This document shows, one piece after another, positions 7,902 through 18,003 of a stretch of 19,972 nucleotides of DNA. Positions within the stretch are counted from its first letter, which is position 1. Each line of letters opens with the position of its first letter. The notes beneath the pieces were generated by a model. The model was given only the letters and a program-made list of their open reading frames with translations. It searched no databases and was not told the origin of the DNA. The stretch is from an uncultured Massilia sp. (GTDB taxonomy: Bacteria; Pseudomonadota; Gammaproteobacteria; Burkholderiales; Burkholderiaceae). The position numbers and the translations under genes are program-made. The stretch lies in the NCBI GenBank assembly GCA_946886065.1, contig CAMPHU010000073.1, forward strand, positions 1 to 19,972, given 5' to 3'.

Positions 7902-9164
7902 TCAGCGCCCGAACGCCGCTTGTTCGAACACGCCGCCGTCGCGGTACACGACGCCGGATTCAATGCGGCGGAACACCGGCGCAGATCCTCCCATGTCGAT
8001 CTTCAGGCGGCCGGTCACGCCGTCGACCTCGAACACGCTGCCCGGGCGCAGGGCCAGCTCGCGCGCGATACGGAAAGCGTCGATGCCGAGCGCGTACAGA
8101 CGCTGCGTGTCGACGCCTTCGTTGCCGGTCCAGCGCGGATAGACGCTGACCGAGGGATGGTCGGGCTGCACGGCCCAGGGCAGGTCGAGGATGCGCACGC
8201 CGGCCAGTTCCGGTGCGGACACGCCGGGATCGCGGCCCGGGTTGACCGAGGCGGTGCCATAGGTCGGCAGCGAGGTGCCGAGCGCGCTGCGCACCTGGCG
8301 CAGCTGCACGGCGTCGAGCGCCGCATACACCAGCTGCGGCGGATCGGTCTGCAGGCGCGCGCGCAGGTCGGCCAGCGCATTGCCATCGACATAGCCGTCG
8401 GCGATCGGCAGTTCGGCCAGCGCATGCGTGTTGCCCAGCTGCGACCAGCGCGCGGCGAAGGCGCCGGACAGGCGCTGCTGCCAGGCGGCCGGCCCGGTGA
8501 CGATCAGGGCGCGGCCGCCCGGTTGTTCGGCGGCGGCCCAGTCGGCGACCTGGCGCGCTTCGTCCTCGAGCGACAGGCCGATGACCAGCATCTGGCGCGG
8601 CAGCGGGCCGCCGGTTTGCGGATGGTTCAGGGCGATGGTCGGTTTGCGGACACTGCCGCTGGACGCCAGCGCGGCCACGGCGGAGCGGGCCAGCGGGCCG
8701 ACCACGATGTCGTTCTGTTCGGCCGCGCGCGCATAGGCGTCGAGCGTGGCCTGGGTGGAGTCGCCGGTGGGCACCACGTTGACCGTGACGCCCGCGCGGT
8801 CGCGCTCCCAGGCGGCCATGAAGCCGGCGCGCAGCGCTTCGGCCGGCTGCGCCAGGGCTTGCGATTCGAGCGGCAGCAGCAAGGCAATGCGCGCGCCCGG
8901 GCCGGCGCCCAGCGGCGCCGCCGACGTGCCGTCGGCGCGCGGCGGCAGTTCGACCGGGCTGGTACGGACGCCCGAGTCACGAGGAGGTGGCGGGGTATAA
9001 CTCGGTTCGACAGGCGGCGCACTTGTCACCGGCGCCGTGGGCGCGCACAATCCGCCCGGTACGCCGCAGCCGGTATCGGGTGGCAAGGGCGTGCTGCCGC
9101 AGGCGGCCAGCAGGCTCACGGCAGCAACGGCAAACAGGCCCTTGAGATTTTTCTTCTTCAGCAT
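7902..9164 (-). CDS. lpoA: LpoA-type penicillin-binding-protein activator (short form)
   Basis: LpoA is an outer-membrane lipoprotein that reaches through the periplasm to activate the peptidoglycan synthase PBP1A. The 420-residue product has a lipoprotein signal with lipobox LLAA-Cys22, a Pro-rich linker (about 35-75) and then a periplasmic-binding-protein-like domain from about 91 (ARIALLLPLES) to the end. E. coli LpoA is about 680 residues and has an N-terminal TPR domain before this fold; here that domain is missing, and the linker takes its place. Start ATG at 9164 is preceded by AAGGGA at normal spacing. The gene is divergent from rsmI and next to yraN, as in E. coli, which supports the assignment. 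Confidence 0.88.
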   Translation of the reverse strand: MLKKKNLKGLFAVAAVSLLAACGSTPLPPDTGCGVPGGLCAPTAPVTSAPPVEPSYTPPPPRDSGVRTSPVELPPRADGTSAAPLGAGPGARIALLLPLESQALAQPAEALRAGFMAAWERDRAGVTVNVVPTGDSTQATLDAYARAAEQNDIVVGPLARSAVAALASSGSVRKPTIALNHPQTGGPLPRQMLVIGLSLEDEARQVADWAAAEQPGGRALIVTGPAAWQQRLSGAFAARWSQLGNTHALAELPIADGYVDGNALADLRARLQTDPPQLVYAALDAVQLRQVRSALGTSLPTYGTASVNPGRDPGVSAPELAGVRILDLPWAVQPDHPSVSVYPRWTGNEGVDTQRLYALGIDAFRIARELALRPGSVFEVDGVTGRLKIDMGGSAPVFRRIESGVVYRDGGVFEQAAFGR

Positions 9165-9177
9165 CGGAATCCCTTTT

Positions 9178-10083
9178 ATGACAGAACAGCAGACCATCGA
9201 CATCGCCCGGCTTCCCGTCATGGGCGAGGCGGCCCAGCAGTCCTATCCTACCGCAACGCTGTATGTCGTGGCTACACCGATCGGCAACGTCACCGACATC
9301 ACGCTGCGCGCCCTGCACCTGCTGGCGCTGGCCGATGTCGTGGCTTGCGAAGACACGCGCAAGACGGGGGCCTTGCTGCAGCGCTTCGGGCTGAACAAGC
9401 AGACCATTGCCGCGCACCAGCACAACGAGCGCGAGGTGGCGGACAAGATCGTCGAGCGCCTGCATGCGGGCCAGCGCGTGGCCCTGGTTTCCGATGCGGG
9501 CACGCCGGCGGTGTCCGATCCCGGCGCGCGCATCGTCGATGCGGTGCGCAAGGCCGGGCTGAACGTGGTGCCGCTGCCGGGTCCGTCGGCGGCGGTTACC
9601 GCGCTGTCCGCGAGCGGCCTGGTGAACGACCGCTTCCACTTCGTCGGTTTCCTGCCGGCCAAGTCCAAGCAGCGCGAGGCGGCGCTGGCGCCCTTGGCGC
9701 GCGAGGCCTCGACCCTGGTGTTCTACGAGGCGCCGCACCGGATCGTCGATTGCGTCGAGGCCTTGATGGCGGCCTTCGAGCCGACCCGCCAGGTGGTGTT
9801 CGCGCGCGAGCTGTCCAAGCTGTTCGAGGAAGTGCACCGCTGCGCGCTGGGCGAGGCGCTGGCCTGGGTCAAGGCGGACCAGCACCGCGAGCGCGGCGAG
9901 TTCGTGGTGCTGGTGGAAGGTGCGGTGGCCGAGACCGACGAGCAGGATGCGGAGGCGGAGCGCGTCCTGCAGATCCTGCTGACCGAGTGCAGCGTCAAGC
10001 AGGCGGCGAACCTGGCGGCGCAGATCACGGGGCGCAAGAAGAACGCCTTGTATGAGCGCGCCTTGCAGATCAAGGGCGAGTAA
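9178..10083 (+). CDS. rsmI: 16S rRNA (cytidine1402-2'-O)-methyltransferase
   Basis: RsmI adds the 2'-O-methyl group to C1402 in the ribosomal decoding centre, using S-adenosylmethionine. The 301-residue protein belongs to the tetrapyrrole-methylase-like fold, with ATPIGN (32-37), CEDTRKTGALLQRFG (57-71), VSDAGTP (104-110), PLPGPSA (132-138) and FLPAKSK (158-164) all in the expected order and very close to E. coli. The reading frame is open upstream to 9037, inside antisense lpoA. The ATG at 9178 gives a length close to that of E. coli RsmI; a second ATG at 9220 is possible. Only 13 bp separate its start from that of lpoA, and its stop lies 4 bp from the convergent gene. Confidence 0.95.
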   Translation: MTEQQTIDIARLPVMGEAAQQSYPTATLYVVATPIGNVTDITLRALHLLALADVVACEDTRKTGALLQRFGLNKQTIAAHQHNEREVADKIVERLHAGQRVALVSDAGTPAVSDPGARIVDAVRKAGLNVVPLPGPSAAVTALSASGLVNDRFHFVGFLPAKSKQREAALAPLAREASTLVFYEAPHRIVDCVEALMAAFEPTRQVVFARELSKLFEEVHRCALGEALAWVKADQHRERGEFVVLVEGAVAETDEQDAEAERVLQILLTECSVKQAANLAAQITGRKKNALYERALQIKGE

Positions 10084-10087
10084 GGGT

Positions 10088-10669
10088 TTACCACTTACAG
10101 CCGCTGTTTTTCTTGTCCATCATCAGATACAGCGGCGCCAGCAGGCCGCCCGGGATGCCATCCTTGCAATTCGGCCGCTTGGCCTTGCTGATGGCGCGGG
10201 CCAGCTTCGATTCGGTCTGTAGCGGTTCCTCCGGAAATTGCGCCAGGGCGGTCCCTTCCTTGCCGGGATCGCGCAGGTGCGCGTTCGCGCGTGCAATCCT
10301 CCGCGCAGCTTCCATATCGAACCTGGGAGTTTCTTCCGGCGGTGTTTCCGGCTGTTCGACAACGAACGTGTCCGCTGCTTTTTCCGGCGTTTTCGGTACG
10401 GCGATGAGTTTCTTCCGTGGCGCGGCGCGCGCGGGCCTGGAAGCGGCGGCCGTTTGCGGCGGCGCCAGGCGTTGCGGCGGTTCCGGTGGCGGGGGAGGGC
10501 GGATCGTGACGGCGATCGGCGTCGGTGCATCGGGCGTGAACACGGGCGCCGGTCCCCGGCCGCGGTAGCCGAGCACCAGCAGCAGGTGCACGGCGAGCGA
10601 CACGGCGATGCCGAGGAGCAGCCGCCCGTTTGCCGGGCGGTCGGCGTAGGATGCTGTCAAAGTCATCAT
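10088..10669 (-). CDS. TonB-like single-pass protein with unrecognised C-terminus
   Basis: The 193-residue product has a short cytoplasmic N-terminus, one membrane segment (about 17-35) and a long Pro-rich stretch (about 50-117), the layout of TonB and TolA. Within the membrane segment Ser24 and His28 are spaced S-x3-H, as in the TonB/TolA helix that contacts ExbB/ExbD or TolQ/R. The usual TonB C-terminal domain is not visible. Instead residues 118-193 contain a basic helix (MEAARRIARANAHLRD), a charged stretch and a conserved-looking end with Cys168 and Cys191 that could form a disulfide in the periplasm. Function is unknown. Adjacent ATGs at 10669 and 10666 follow GAGGTG. It ends convergently 4 bp from rsmI. 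Confidence 0.75.
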   Translation of the reverse strand: MMTLTASYADRPANGRLLLGIAVSLAVHLLLVLGYRGRGPAPVFTPDAPTPIAVTIRPPPPPEPPQRLAPPQTAAASRPARAAPRKKLIAVPKTPEKAADTFVVEQPETPPEETPRFDMEAARRIARANAHLRDPGKEGTALAQFPEEPLQTESKLARAISKAKRPNCKDGIPGGLLAPLYLMMDKKNSGCKW

Positions 10670-10727
10670 ACGGTCACCTCATCTGTGTCGAAGAATGCGA
10701 CAAGTTGCCGTATTTTGCCGCGAAACC

Positions 10728-10756
10728 TTGACCGGGTCACGCCGAAAGGCTATGAT
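10728..10756 (+). promoter_or_regulatory. Sigma-70 promoter of the tRNA-Pro gene
   Basis: TTGACC (10728-10733) and TATGAT (10751-10756) are separated by exactly 17 bp. The -10 hexamer ends 9 bp before the mature tRNA. Confidence 0.85.
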
Positions 10757-10765
10757 CTGTCTTCT

Positions 10766-10842
<77 letters not shown>

Positions 10843-10852
10843 AGATTCAAAG

Positions 10853-10891
10853 AAAAGGCCGACAGTGAAAGCTGTCGGCCTTTTTCTTTTT
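10853..10891. terminator. Bidirectional rho-independent terminator (tRNA-Pro and mvaB operon)
   Basis: A stem GGCCGACAG / CTGTCGGCC is extended by AAAA / TTTT and followed by TTTTTCTTTTT on the plus strand. Read on the minus strand it ends in CCTTTTCTTT, so the same hairpin can also stop the liu/bio array. It starts 10 bp after the tRNA. Confidence 0.88.
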
Positions 10892-10903
10892 CGTGGTGTG
10901 CGA

Positions 10904-10943
10904 GCAAACTTGGGGCCCGACCTTCGCCGGGACCCAAGTTTGC
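10904..10943. repeat. Collapsed copy of the REPIN-like repeat
   Basis: GCAAACTTGGG (10904-10914) and CCCAAGTTTGC (10933-10943) are perfect 11-bp arms. The core between them (GCCCGACCTTCGCCGGGA) is a mutated version of the hairpin in each arm at 5021-5132. It looks like the outer halves of two facing repeats joined directly, with the spacer lost. It sits between the tRNA terminator and the mvaB stop. Confidence 0.7.
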
Positions 10944-10957
10944 ATGCAGGCCCGGAC

Positions 10958-11878
10958 TCAACCAGCGCGTTTCGCCGCCAACGCATTCCCCGCCCGGCTC
11001 ACACTCTTGCGCCCGAGCTTCTCGGAAATGAACAGCCCCGCATCCACGATCTGATCCAGGTCCACGCCGGTTTCGATCCCGAGCCCGTGCATCAGGTACA
11101 GCACATCCTCGGTCGCCACATTTCCCGTCGCGCCCTTGGCATATGGACACCCCCCCAGCCCCGCCACCGACGAGTGGAAGATCGCCACACCCACTTCCAT
11201 GGCCGCGTAGATGTTGGCCAGCGCCTGCCCATACGTATCATGGAAATGCCCCGACAGCTTCTCGATCGGGAACTCCTGCGCCGCCCGCAGCATCACAGCC
11301 TGGGTCTTGCGCGCGGTCGATACGCCGATGGTGTCCGCGATATCGATCTCGTCGCAGCCCAGGTCGCGCATGCGCGCCACCACGTCGCCCACCGCATCCA
11401 GCGGCACTTCGCCCTGGTACGGGCAGCCGAACGCGGTGCTGATCGACCCGCGCAGGCGCAGGCCGTGGTCCTTGGCGGCCCTGGCCACCGGCTCGAAGCG
11501 CTTGATCGACTCGGCGATCGAGCAGTTGATGTTTTTCTGCGAGAAGGCTTCCGAAGCCGCGCCGAACACCACCACTTCGTCCGCCTTGCCGGCCAGGGCC
11601 AGCTCGAAACCCTGCATGTTCGGCACCAGGGCCGAATAGATCACGCCCGGCAGGCGCTCGATGCGCGCCATGACGTCGGCGCTGGTGGCCATCTGCGGCA
11701 CCCACTTGGGGGACACGAAGGCGGCCGCCTCCACGTTGGCGAAGCCGGCGCGCGCCAGGCGCTCCACCAGTTCCACCTTGATGTCGGCGGACAGCGCCTC
11801 TTTCTCATTCTGCAGGCCGTCGCGCGGCCCCACTTCCACGATCTTGACCTTCTTCGGCAGGCCGGGCTGTTGAATCAT
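10958..11878 (-). CDS. mvaB: Hydroxymethylglutaryl-CoA lyase
   Basis: This enzyme splits HMG-CoA into acetyl-CoA and acetoacetate, the last step of leucine degradation (liuE in Pseudomonas). The 306-residue product shows the family residues at the expected places: Arg19/Asp20 in GPRDGLQ, His211 and His213 in GHFHDT (metal ligands), the catalytic Cys244 in GLGGCPYAKGATGN, and Asn253. The offset of 22 from the human enzyme (Arg41, Asp42, His233, His235, Cys266, Asn275) is constant, which makes the assignment firm. Homocitrate and isopropylmalate synthases lack the GLGGCPYA loop. The ATG lies 1 bp after the stop of the upstream dehydrogenase, so translation is probably coupled. It is the last gene of the minus-strand array. 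Confidence 0.96.
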   Translation of the reverse strand: MIQQPGLPKKVKIVEVGPRDGLQNEKEALSADIKVELVERLARAGFANVEAAAFVSPKWVPQMATSADVMARIERLPGVIYSALVPNMQGFELALAGKADEVVVFGAASEAFSQKNINCSIAESIKRFEPVARAAKDHGLRLRGSISTAFGCPYQGEVPLDAVGDVVARMRDLGCDEIDIADTIGVSTARKTQAVMLRAAQEFPIEKLSGHFHDTYGQALANIYAAMEVGVAIFHSSVAGLGGCPYAKGATGNVATEDVLYLMHGLGIETGVDLDQIVDAGLFISEKLGRKSVSRAGNALAAKRAG

Positions 11879-11879
11879 T

Positions 11880-12818
11880 TCAGTATCCTAAATTGCGGTC
11901 GACCACGTCGCCGACCGGTTGGCCGTTCTCCAGCGCCGCGATCTTCTCGGCGATCTGGCGCACGGCGTCAGGGCGCATGGTGAGCGCCGAAATATGCGGG
12001 GTGATGCTGATGCGCGGCTCGTTCCAGAACGGGTGCGGCGCCGGCAGCGGCTCGTGCCGGAACACGTCCAGCGTGGCGCCGGCGATGTGTCCGGAACGGA
12101 TCAGGGTCATCAGGTCCGGCTCGGCGATGATGGCGCCGCGCGACACGTTGATCAGGTAGGCGCCCGGCAGCAGCTTGCCCAGGTTGTGGCGGTCGAGCAG
12201 GTTGGCCGTCTCCGCCGTGAGCGGCAGCAGGCAGACCAGCACGCGGGTGCCGCGCAGGAAGGGTTCGAGCTGCTCCATGCCGGCATAGGTCTCGACGCCG
12301 GGGATGCTCTTGGGCGTGCGGCTCCAGCCCAGCACCGGGAAGCCGAAATGGCGCATGGCCTCGACCACCGGCATGCCGAGCCGGCCCAGGCCCATGACGC
12401 CGATCGAAAAATCTTCCTTGGCGATGTGCGGCAGCGGATGCCAGGCGCCGTGCCTGGCCTGCTGCTCGTACTCGTCGAAACGGCGGAAGTAGCGCAGCAC
12501 CGCGTGCGCCACGTATTCGGCCATCTGCACGCCCATGCCGGCGTCGCCCAGGCGCACCAGCGGCACCTTGGGCAGGGTTTCGCCGAACTTGAGCAGGGCG
12601 TCGACGCCGGCGCCCATCAGGAAGACCGCCTTAAGCTGGGACTGCGGCGAAAGCTGCTCCAGCAGGGCCGGGGCAGGATTCCACAGGACTGCATAGTCGC
12701 AGGGGGCGAGGACTTCGCCCTCCTTCCAGGCCACCGTCTCGGCCTGCGGCATGATGCTTGCGAATTCGCGCACCCACGGCTCGATGACACCGTCGCCCCG
12801 GTACAGCAGTATGCGCAT
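11880..12818 (-). CDS. D-2-hydroxyacid dehydrogenase (glyoxylate/hydroxypyruvate reductase A-like)
   Basis: The 312-residue product belongs to the NAD(P)-dependent D-2-hydroxyacid dehydrogenases and most resembles GhrA. The Rossmann motif GLGRLG (143-148) follows GV-M at 140, and the catalytic set is Arg227 (NVSRG), Glu256 (DVFRHEPLP) and His275 (TPHIS). WSRTPKS after the Rossmann beta strand, with Arg rather than Asp at the cofactor-binding end, suggests NADPH. GhrA reduces glyoxylate and hydroxypyruvate, but the physiological substrate here cannot be read from sequence. A GAGGGGGAG ribosome-binding site precedes the ATG. It lies between the methylcrotonyl-CoA carboxylase subunit (30 bp upstream) and HMG-CoA lyase (1 bp downstream), where it is not a standard leucine-degradation gene. 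Confidence 0.9.
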   Translation of the reverse strand: MRILLYRGDGVIEPWVREFASIMPQAETVAWKEGEVLAPCDYAVLWNPAPALLEQLSPQSQLKAVFLMGAGVDALLKFGETLPKVPLVRLGDAGMGVQMAEYVAHAVLRYFRRFDEYEQQARHGAWHPLPHIAKEDFSIGVMGLGRLGMPVVEAMRHFGFPVLGWSRTPKSIPGVETYAGMEQLEPFLRGTRVLVCLLPLTAETANLLDRHNLGKLLPGAYLINVSRGAIIAEPDLMTLIRSGHIAGATLDVFRHEPLPAPHPFWNEPRISITPHISALTMRPDAVRQIAEKIAALENGQPVGDVVDRNLGY

Positions 12819-12848
12819 GTCTCCCCCTCGTTTTTATTTTGAGTTGGT

Positions 12849-14870
<2,022 letters not shown>

Positions 14871-14909
14871 GCGTCTAGGTCTTTCGCTTATGGTTGTTCG
14901 GGAAGTGGT

Positions 14910-14936
14910 GCGCGGCCCGTGTCTCCCCGGCCGCGC
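14910..14936. promoter_or_regulatory. GC-rich hairpin between bioB and liuD
   Basis: GCGCGGCC (14910-14917) pairs perfectly with GGCCGCGC (14929-14936) around an 11-nt loop. No T-tract follows in either direction, so it is not an intrinsic terminator. It could be an RNA processing or stability element between the biotin block and the carboxylase gene. Role inferred only from position. Confidence 0.45.
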
Positions 14937-14945
14937 GGTGGAGCA

Positions 14946-15980
14946 TCAGCAGCCGCAGGCTTCCTTCTGCACCGAGTCAAGGGTGGCGGCGCGGGTCTTG
15001 AGGCCGAGCTTTTCCAGCAGCAGTCGATCGTCGTCCGCTTCCGGGTTACCGGTGGTGAGCAGCTTGTCGCCGTAGAAGATCGAGTTGGCGCCGGCCATGA
15101 AGCACATCGCCTGCACGGCTTCGCCCAGCTCGCGGCGGCCGGCCGACAGGCGCACGCGCGCCTGCGGCATGGTGATGCGCGCCACCGCGATGGTGCGCAC
15201 GAATTCGATCGGGTCGAGCTTCTCGACGCCGTGCAGCGGCGTGCCTTCCACCTGCACCAGGTGGTTGACCGGCACCGATTCCGGGTAGGGGTTCAGGTTG
15301 GCCAGCTGGGCGATCAGGCCGGCGCGCTGCTCGCGCGTCTCGCCCATGCCCACGATGCCGCCGCAGCAGACCTTCAGGCCGGCGTTGCGCACGCGGCCCA
15401 GCGTGTCCAGGCGGTCCTGGTATTCGCGGGTCGAGATGACGTTGTTGTAGAAGTCCGGCGCGGTGTCGATGTTGTGGTTGTAGTAGTCCAGGCCGGCGTT
15501 CTTCAGCTGTTCCGCCTGGCCTTCTTCCAGCATGCCCAGGGTGGCGCAGGTCTCCAGGCCCAGGGCCTTCACTTCGCGCACCATGTTCTCGACCTTTTCC
15601 ATGTCGCGTTCCTTCGGGCTGCGCCATGCCGCGCCCATGCAGAAGCGGGTGGCGCCGCTGGCCTTGGCCTGGCGCGCCGCGTCCAGCACGGTGTCGATGT
15701 CGAGGATCTTCTTGGCTTCCACGCCGGTGTCGTAGCGCGCGGCCTGCGGGCAGTAGCCGCAGTCTTCCTCGCAGCCGCCGGTCTTGATCGACAGCAGGGT
15801 GGCCAGCTCGACGTCGCCGTCCGGGAAGTTGGCGCGGTGCACGGTCTGGGCGCGGTGCATCAGCTCAGGGAAAGGCAGCTCGAACAGCGCCAGCACATCG
15901 GCCAGCGGCCAGGTGGCGTCAGGACGTTCCTTGATCGCGGCGGTCGGGCGGTGCAGGGCGACGGTGTTAGTTTGGGACAT
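14946..15980 (-). CDS. bioB: Biotin synthase (radical SAM)
   Basis: BioB inserts sulfur into dethiobiotin to make biotin. The 344-residue product has the radical SAM motif CEEDCGYC with Cys70, Cys74 and Cys77. The ligands of the sulfur-donating 2Fe-2S cluster are also present: Cys114, Cys145, Cys205 and Arg277, each at a constant offset of 17 from E. coli BioB (Cys97, Cys128, Cys188, Arg260). It ends in an extra KEACGC tail with two cysteines. The ATG at 15980 is preceded by AAGGA at 7-nt spacing and is 11 bp after the bioD stop, so it belongs to the same transcript. The N-terminal 17-residue extension relative to E. coli is common in this group. Confidence 0.98.
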   Translation of the reverse strand: MSQTNTVALHRPTAAIKERPDATWPLADVLALFELPFPELMHRAQTVHRANFPDGDVELATLLSIKTGGCEEDCGYCPQAARYDTGVEAKKILDIDTVLDAARQAKASGATRFCMGAAWRSPKERDMEKVENMVREVKALGLETCATLGMLEEGQAEQLKNAGLDYYNHNIDTAPDFYNNVISTREYQDRLDTLGRVRNAGLKVCCGGIVGMGETREQRAGLIAQLANLNPYPESVPVNHLVQVEGTPLHGVEKLDPIEFVRTIAVARITMPQARVRLSAGRRELGEAVQAMCFMAGANSIFYGDKLLTTGNPEADDDRLLLEKLGLKTRAATLDSVQKEACGC

Positions 15981-15991
15981 GGGAATTCCTT

Positions 15992-16819
15992 TTAGATCTG
16001 GACCCGCGAGGACGGCCAGCCCGGCAGCCCCGCGAGGTCAATGTAGTCGGCCGCGGCGGCGGCCGTGGGGTGTTCAAGGCGCGGCACATGGCCCAGCAGC
16101 GGCGCCGGGATGCGCTGTGCCAGCGCGGCTATGTTCTCTTGCATGAAGCGCATCTCAGGGTCCGCCGTGTTGGCGACCCAGCCGGCCAGCACCAGGCCGC
16201 GCGCCACGATGGCCTCGACGCTCAAGAGCGCGTGGCTGATGCAGCCCAGCCGCAGGCCCACCACCAGGATCACCGGCAGGTTGAGCTGGGCGGCCAGGTC
16301 GGCGCTGTCGAAATCGTCGGTGAACGGCACGCGGAAACCGCCCACGCCCTCGACCACCACCGCATCGGACGCGGCCTGGATCTCGGCATAGGCGGCGATG
16401 ATCGGCACCGGGTCGATGGTCACGCCTTCCAGCGCCGCGGCGATGTGCGGTGCAGCCGGTTCGCGCAGCATGAAGGGCGTGGTGATCGACGAGGGCAGGT
16501 GCACGTTGCCGGCGGCCGCCAGCATGTCGGCGTCCTCGTTGTGCAGCTCGCCGTCGATCATCTCGGCGCCCGCCGCGATCGGTTTCATGCCGCAGGCGCG
16601 GCGGCCGCTCCGCACCAGCTTGTGCAGGATGGCGCTCGATACCAAGGTCTTGCCGATCTCGGTGTCGGTGCCGGTGACGAAGCAGCAGAAGCGCGGCGGC
16701 ATGCCGTCGGCGGCGCGCGGCTCGGGCATGGGTTCGGCGGCCGGCGTCTGGGTGGGACGCGGGACTTTGACCACAGGCGGCGGGGCCACCGGCAGTTCGG
16801 GTTCGTTCAGGTTCTTCAT
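15992..16819 (-). CDS. bioD: Dethiobiotin synthetase with proline-rich N-terminal extension
   Basis: BioD closes the ureido ring of dethiobiotin from diaminopelargonate, CO2 and ATP. The P-loop GTDTEIGKT lies at 50-58 (Lys57), followed by KPIAAGAE and [10 protein letters not shown], as expected for the family. The ATG at 16819 overlaps the bioF stop as ATGA, and GGAAAGAG lies just upstream, so this start is well supported. It leaves about 42 residues, rich in Pro, Val, Ala and Glu, before the conserved FVTGTDTE; E. coli BioD has about 6. Alternative starts at Met31 and Met40 lack ribosome-binding sites. The extension carries no recognisable domain and may be disordered. The frame is open back to 16954, but that longer form is not supported. 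Confidence 0.93.
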   Translation of the reverse strand: MKNLNEPELPVAPPPVVKVPRPTQTPAAEPMPEPRAADGMPPRFCCFVTGTDTEIGKTLVSSAILHKLVRSGRRACGMKPIAAGAEMIDGELHNEDADMLAAAGNVHLPSSITTPFMLREPAAPHIAAALEGVTIDPVPIIAAYAEIQAASDAVVVEGVGGFRVPFTDDFDSADLAAQLNLPVILVVGLRLGCISHALLSVEAIVARGLVLAGWVANTADPEMRFMQENIAALAQRIPAPLLGHVPRLEHPTAAAAADYIDLAGLPGWPSSRVQI

Positions 16820-18003
16820 GTCGCGGCTCTTTCCAGTTCGTTGAGCGCGCGCGCCAGCCGCGCGACCTCGTCGTGGCTGTGGGCCGCGCTCAGGGTCACG
16901 CGCAGACGCGCGGTGCCCGGGGCCACGGTCGGCGGACGGATTGCCGGCACCCACAGGCCCTGTTCGTACAGGGCCGCGGAAGCACGCAGCGCGTCGTCGT
17001 TGCTGCCGATGATGACCGGCTGGATCGCCGTGTTCGATGGCGCCAGTTGCCAGTGCTTGAAACGCAGCGCGTCGCGCAGGTGCGCCACCAGGGCAGCCAG
17101 GTGAGCGCGGCGCTCGAGGCCCTCGGGTCCGCCTATGATATCAAGGCTGGCGAGCAGGGCATGGGCCAGCGCCGGCGGCGCGGCGGTCGTGTAGATGTAG
17201 GGACGCGCGCGCTGGACCATGAATTCGATCACGCTGCTGTGCGCGGCGATGAAGGCGCCGCCGACGCCGGCCGCCTTGCCGAGCGTCCCCATGTAGACCA
17301 GGTTGGGCGAGCGCAGCCCGAAGTGCTCGAGCGCGCCGCGGCCTTGTTCGCCCAGCACGCCGAAACCGTGGGCGTCGTCGACCACCAGCCAGGCGCCGTG
17401 GCGCTCGCACAGGGCGAGCAGCTGCGGCAGCGGGGCCAGGTTGCCATCCATGCTGAATACGCTGTCGGTGACGACGATCTTCGTGCCCGCATCGCTGGCG
17501 ACGAGCTGGCGCTCCAGCGCTTCCATGTCGCCATGCGGATAGACGCTCACGCCGGCCTTGGCCAGGCGCGCGCCGTCGATCAGGGAGGCGTGGTTGAGCG
17601 CTTCCGAGAAGATCATGGCATCGGCATCCGCGCCCAGCGCCGTCAGGATCGCCAGGTTGGCCATGTAGCCGGTGCACAGGTAGAGCGCGCGCGGCTGCAC
17701 CAGCCAGGGCGTCATCCAGCCGGCCAGGCGCTCTTCCAGCAGCGCGTGCGCGCGGCCATGGCCGCTGACCAGGTGCGAGGCGCCGCTGCCGGCGCCGTAC
17801 AACTCGGCGCCTTCGCGCAGCGCTTCGATCACCCGCGGGTGCGCAGCCAGGCCCAGGTAGTCGTTGCTGCAGAAGGCCAGCATGGCGCGGCCGTCCACGA
17901 CCTGGTTGGGCGCGCAGGCGCTGTCGGCCACGCGCAGGCGGCGCACCAGGCTTTGCTCGGCCAGCTGGCCGAGTTTGCGGTCGATATCCGTAATCAGGTT
18001 CAT
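16816..18003 (-). CDS. bioF: 8-amino-7-oxononanoate synthase
   Basis: BioF is a PLP-dependent enzyme that condenses pimeloyl-ACP or pimeloyl-CoA with L-alanine. The 395-residue product has the expected landmarks: FCSNDYLGL (44-52), [11 protein letters not shown] (72-82), the cofactor-binding [15 protein letters not shown] (209-223, Asp209 and His212) and the PLP lysine Lys243 in [11 protein letters not shown]. The ATG at 18003 overlaps the bioA stop as ATGA, and its own stop overlaps the bioD start the same way, so the three genes are translationally coupled. The much longer open frame to 19167 runs inside bioA in another frame and is not used. The source of pimeloyl precursor (bioC/bioH or equivalent) is not in this window. 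Confidence 0.96.
   Translation of the reverse strand: MNLITDIDRKLGQLAEQSLVRRLRVADSACAPNQVVDGRAMLAFCSNDYLGLAAHPRVIEALREGAELYGAGSGASHLVSGHGRAHALLEERLAGWMTPWLVQPRALYLCTGYMANLAILTALGADADAMIFSEALNHASLIDGARLAKAGVSVYPHGDMEALERQLVASDAGTKIVVTDSVFSMDGNLAPLPQLLALCERHGAWLVVDDAHGFGVLGEQGRGALEHFGLRSPNLVYMGTLGKAAGVGGAFIAAHSSVIEFMVQRARPYIYTTAAPPALAHALLASLDIIGGPEGLERRAHLAALVAHLRDALRFKHWQLAPSNTAIQPVIIGSNDDALRASAALYEQGLWVPAIRPPTVAPGTARLRVTLSAAHSHDEVARLARALNELERAAT

Noticed and set aside
7899..10055. 718-codon plus-strand open frame across lpoA and rsmI
   Set aside because: It overlaps two motif-confirmed genes in other frames and has no recognisable domain.
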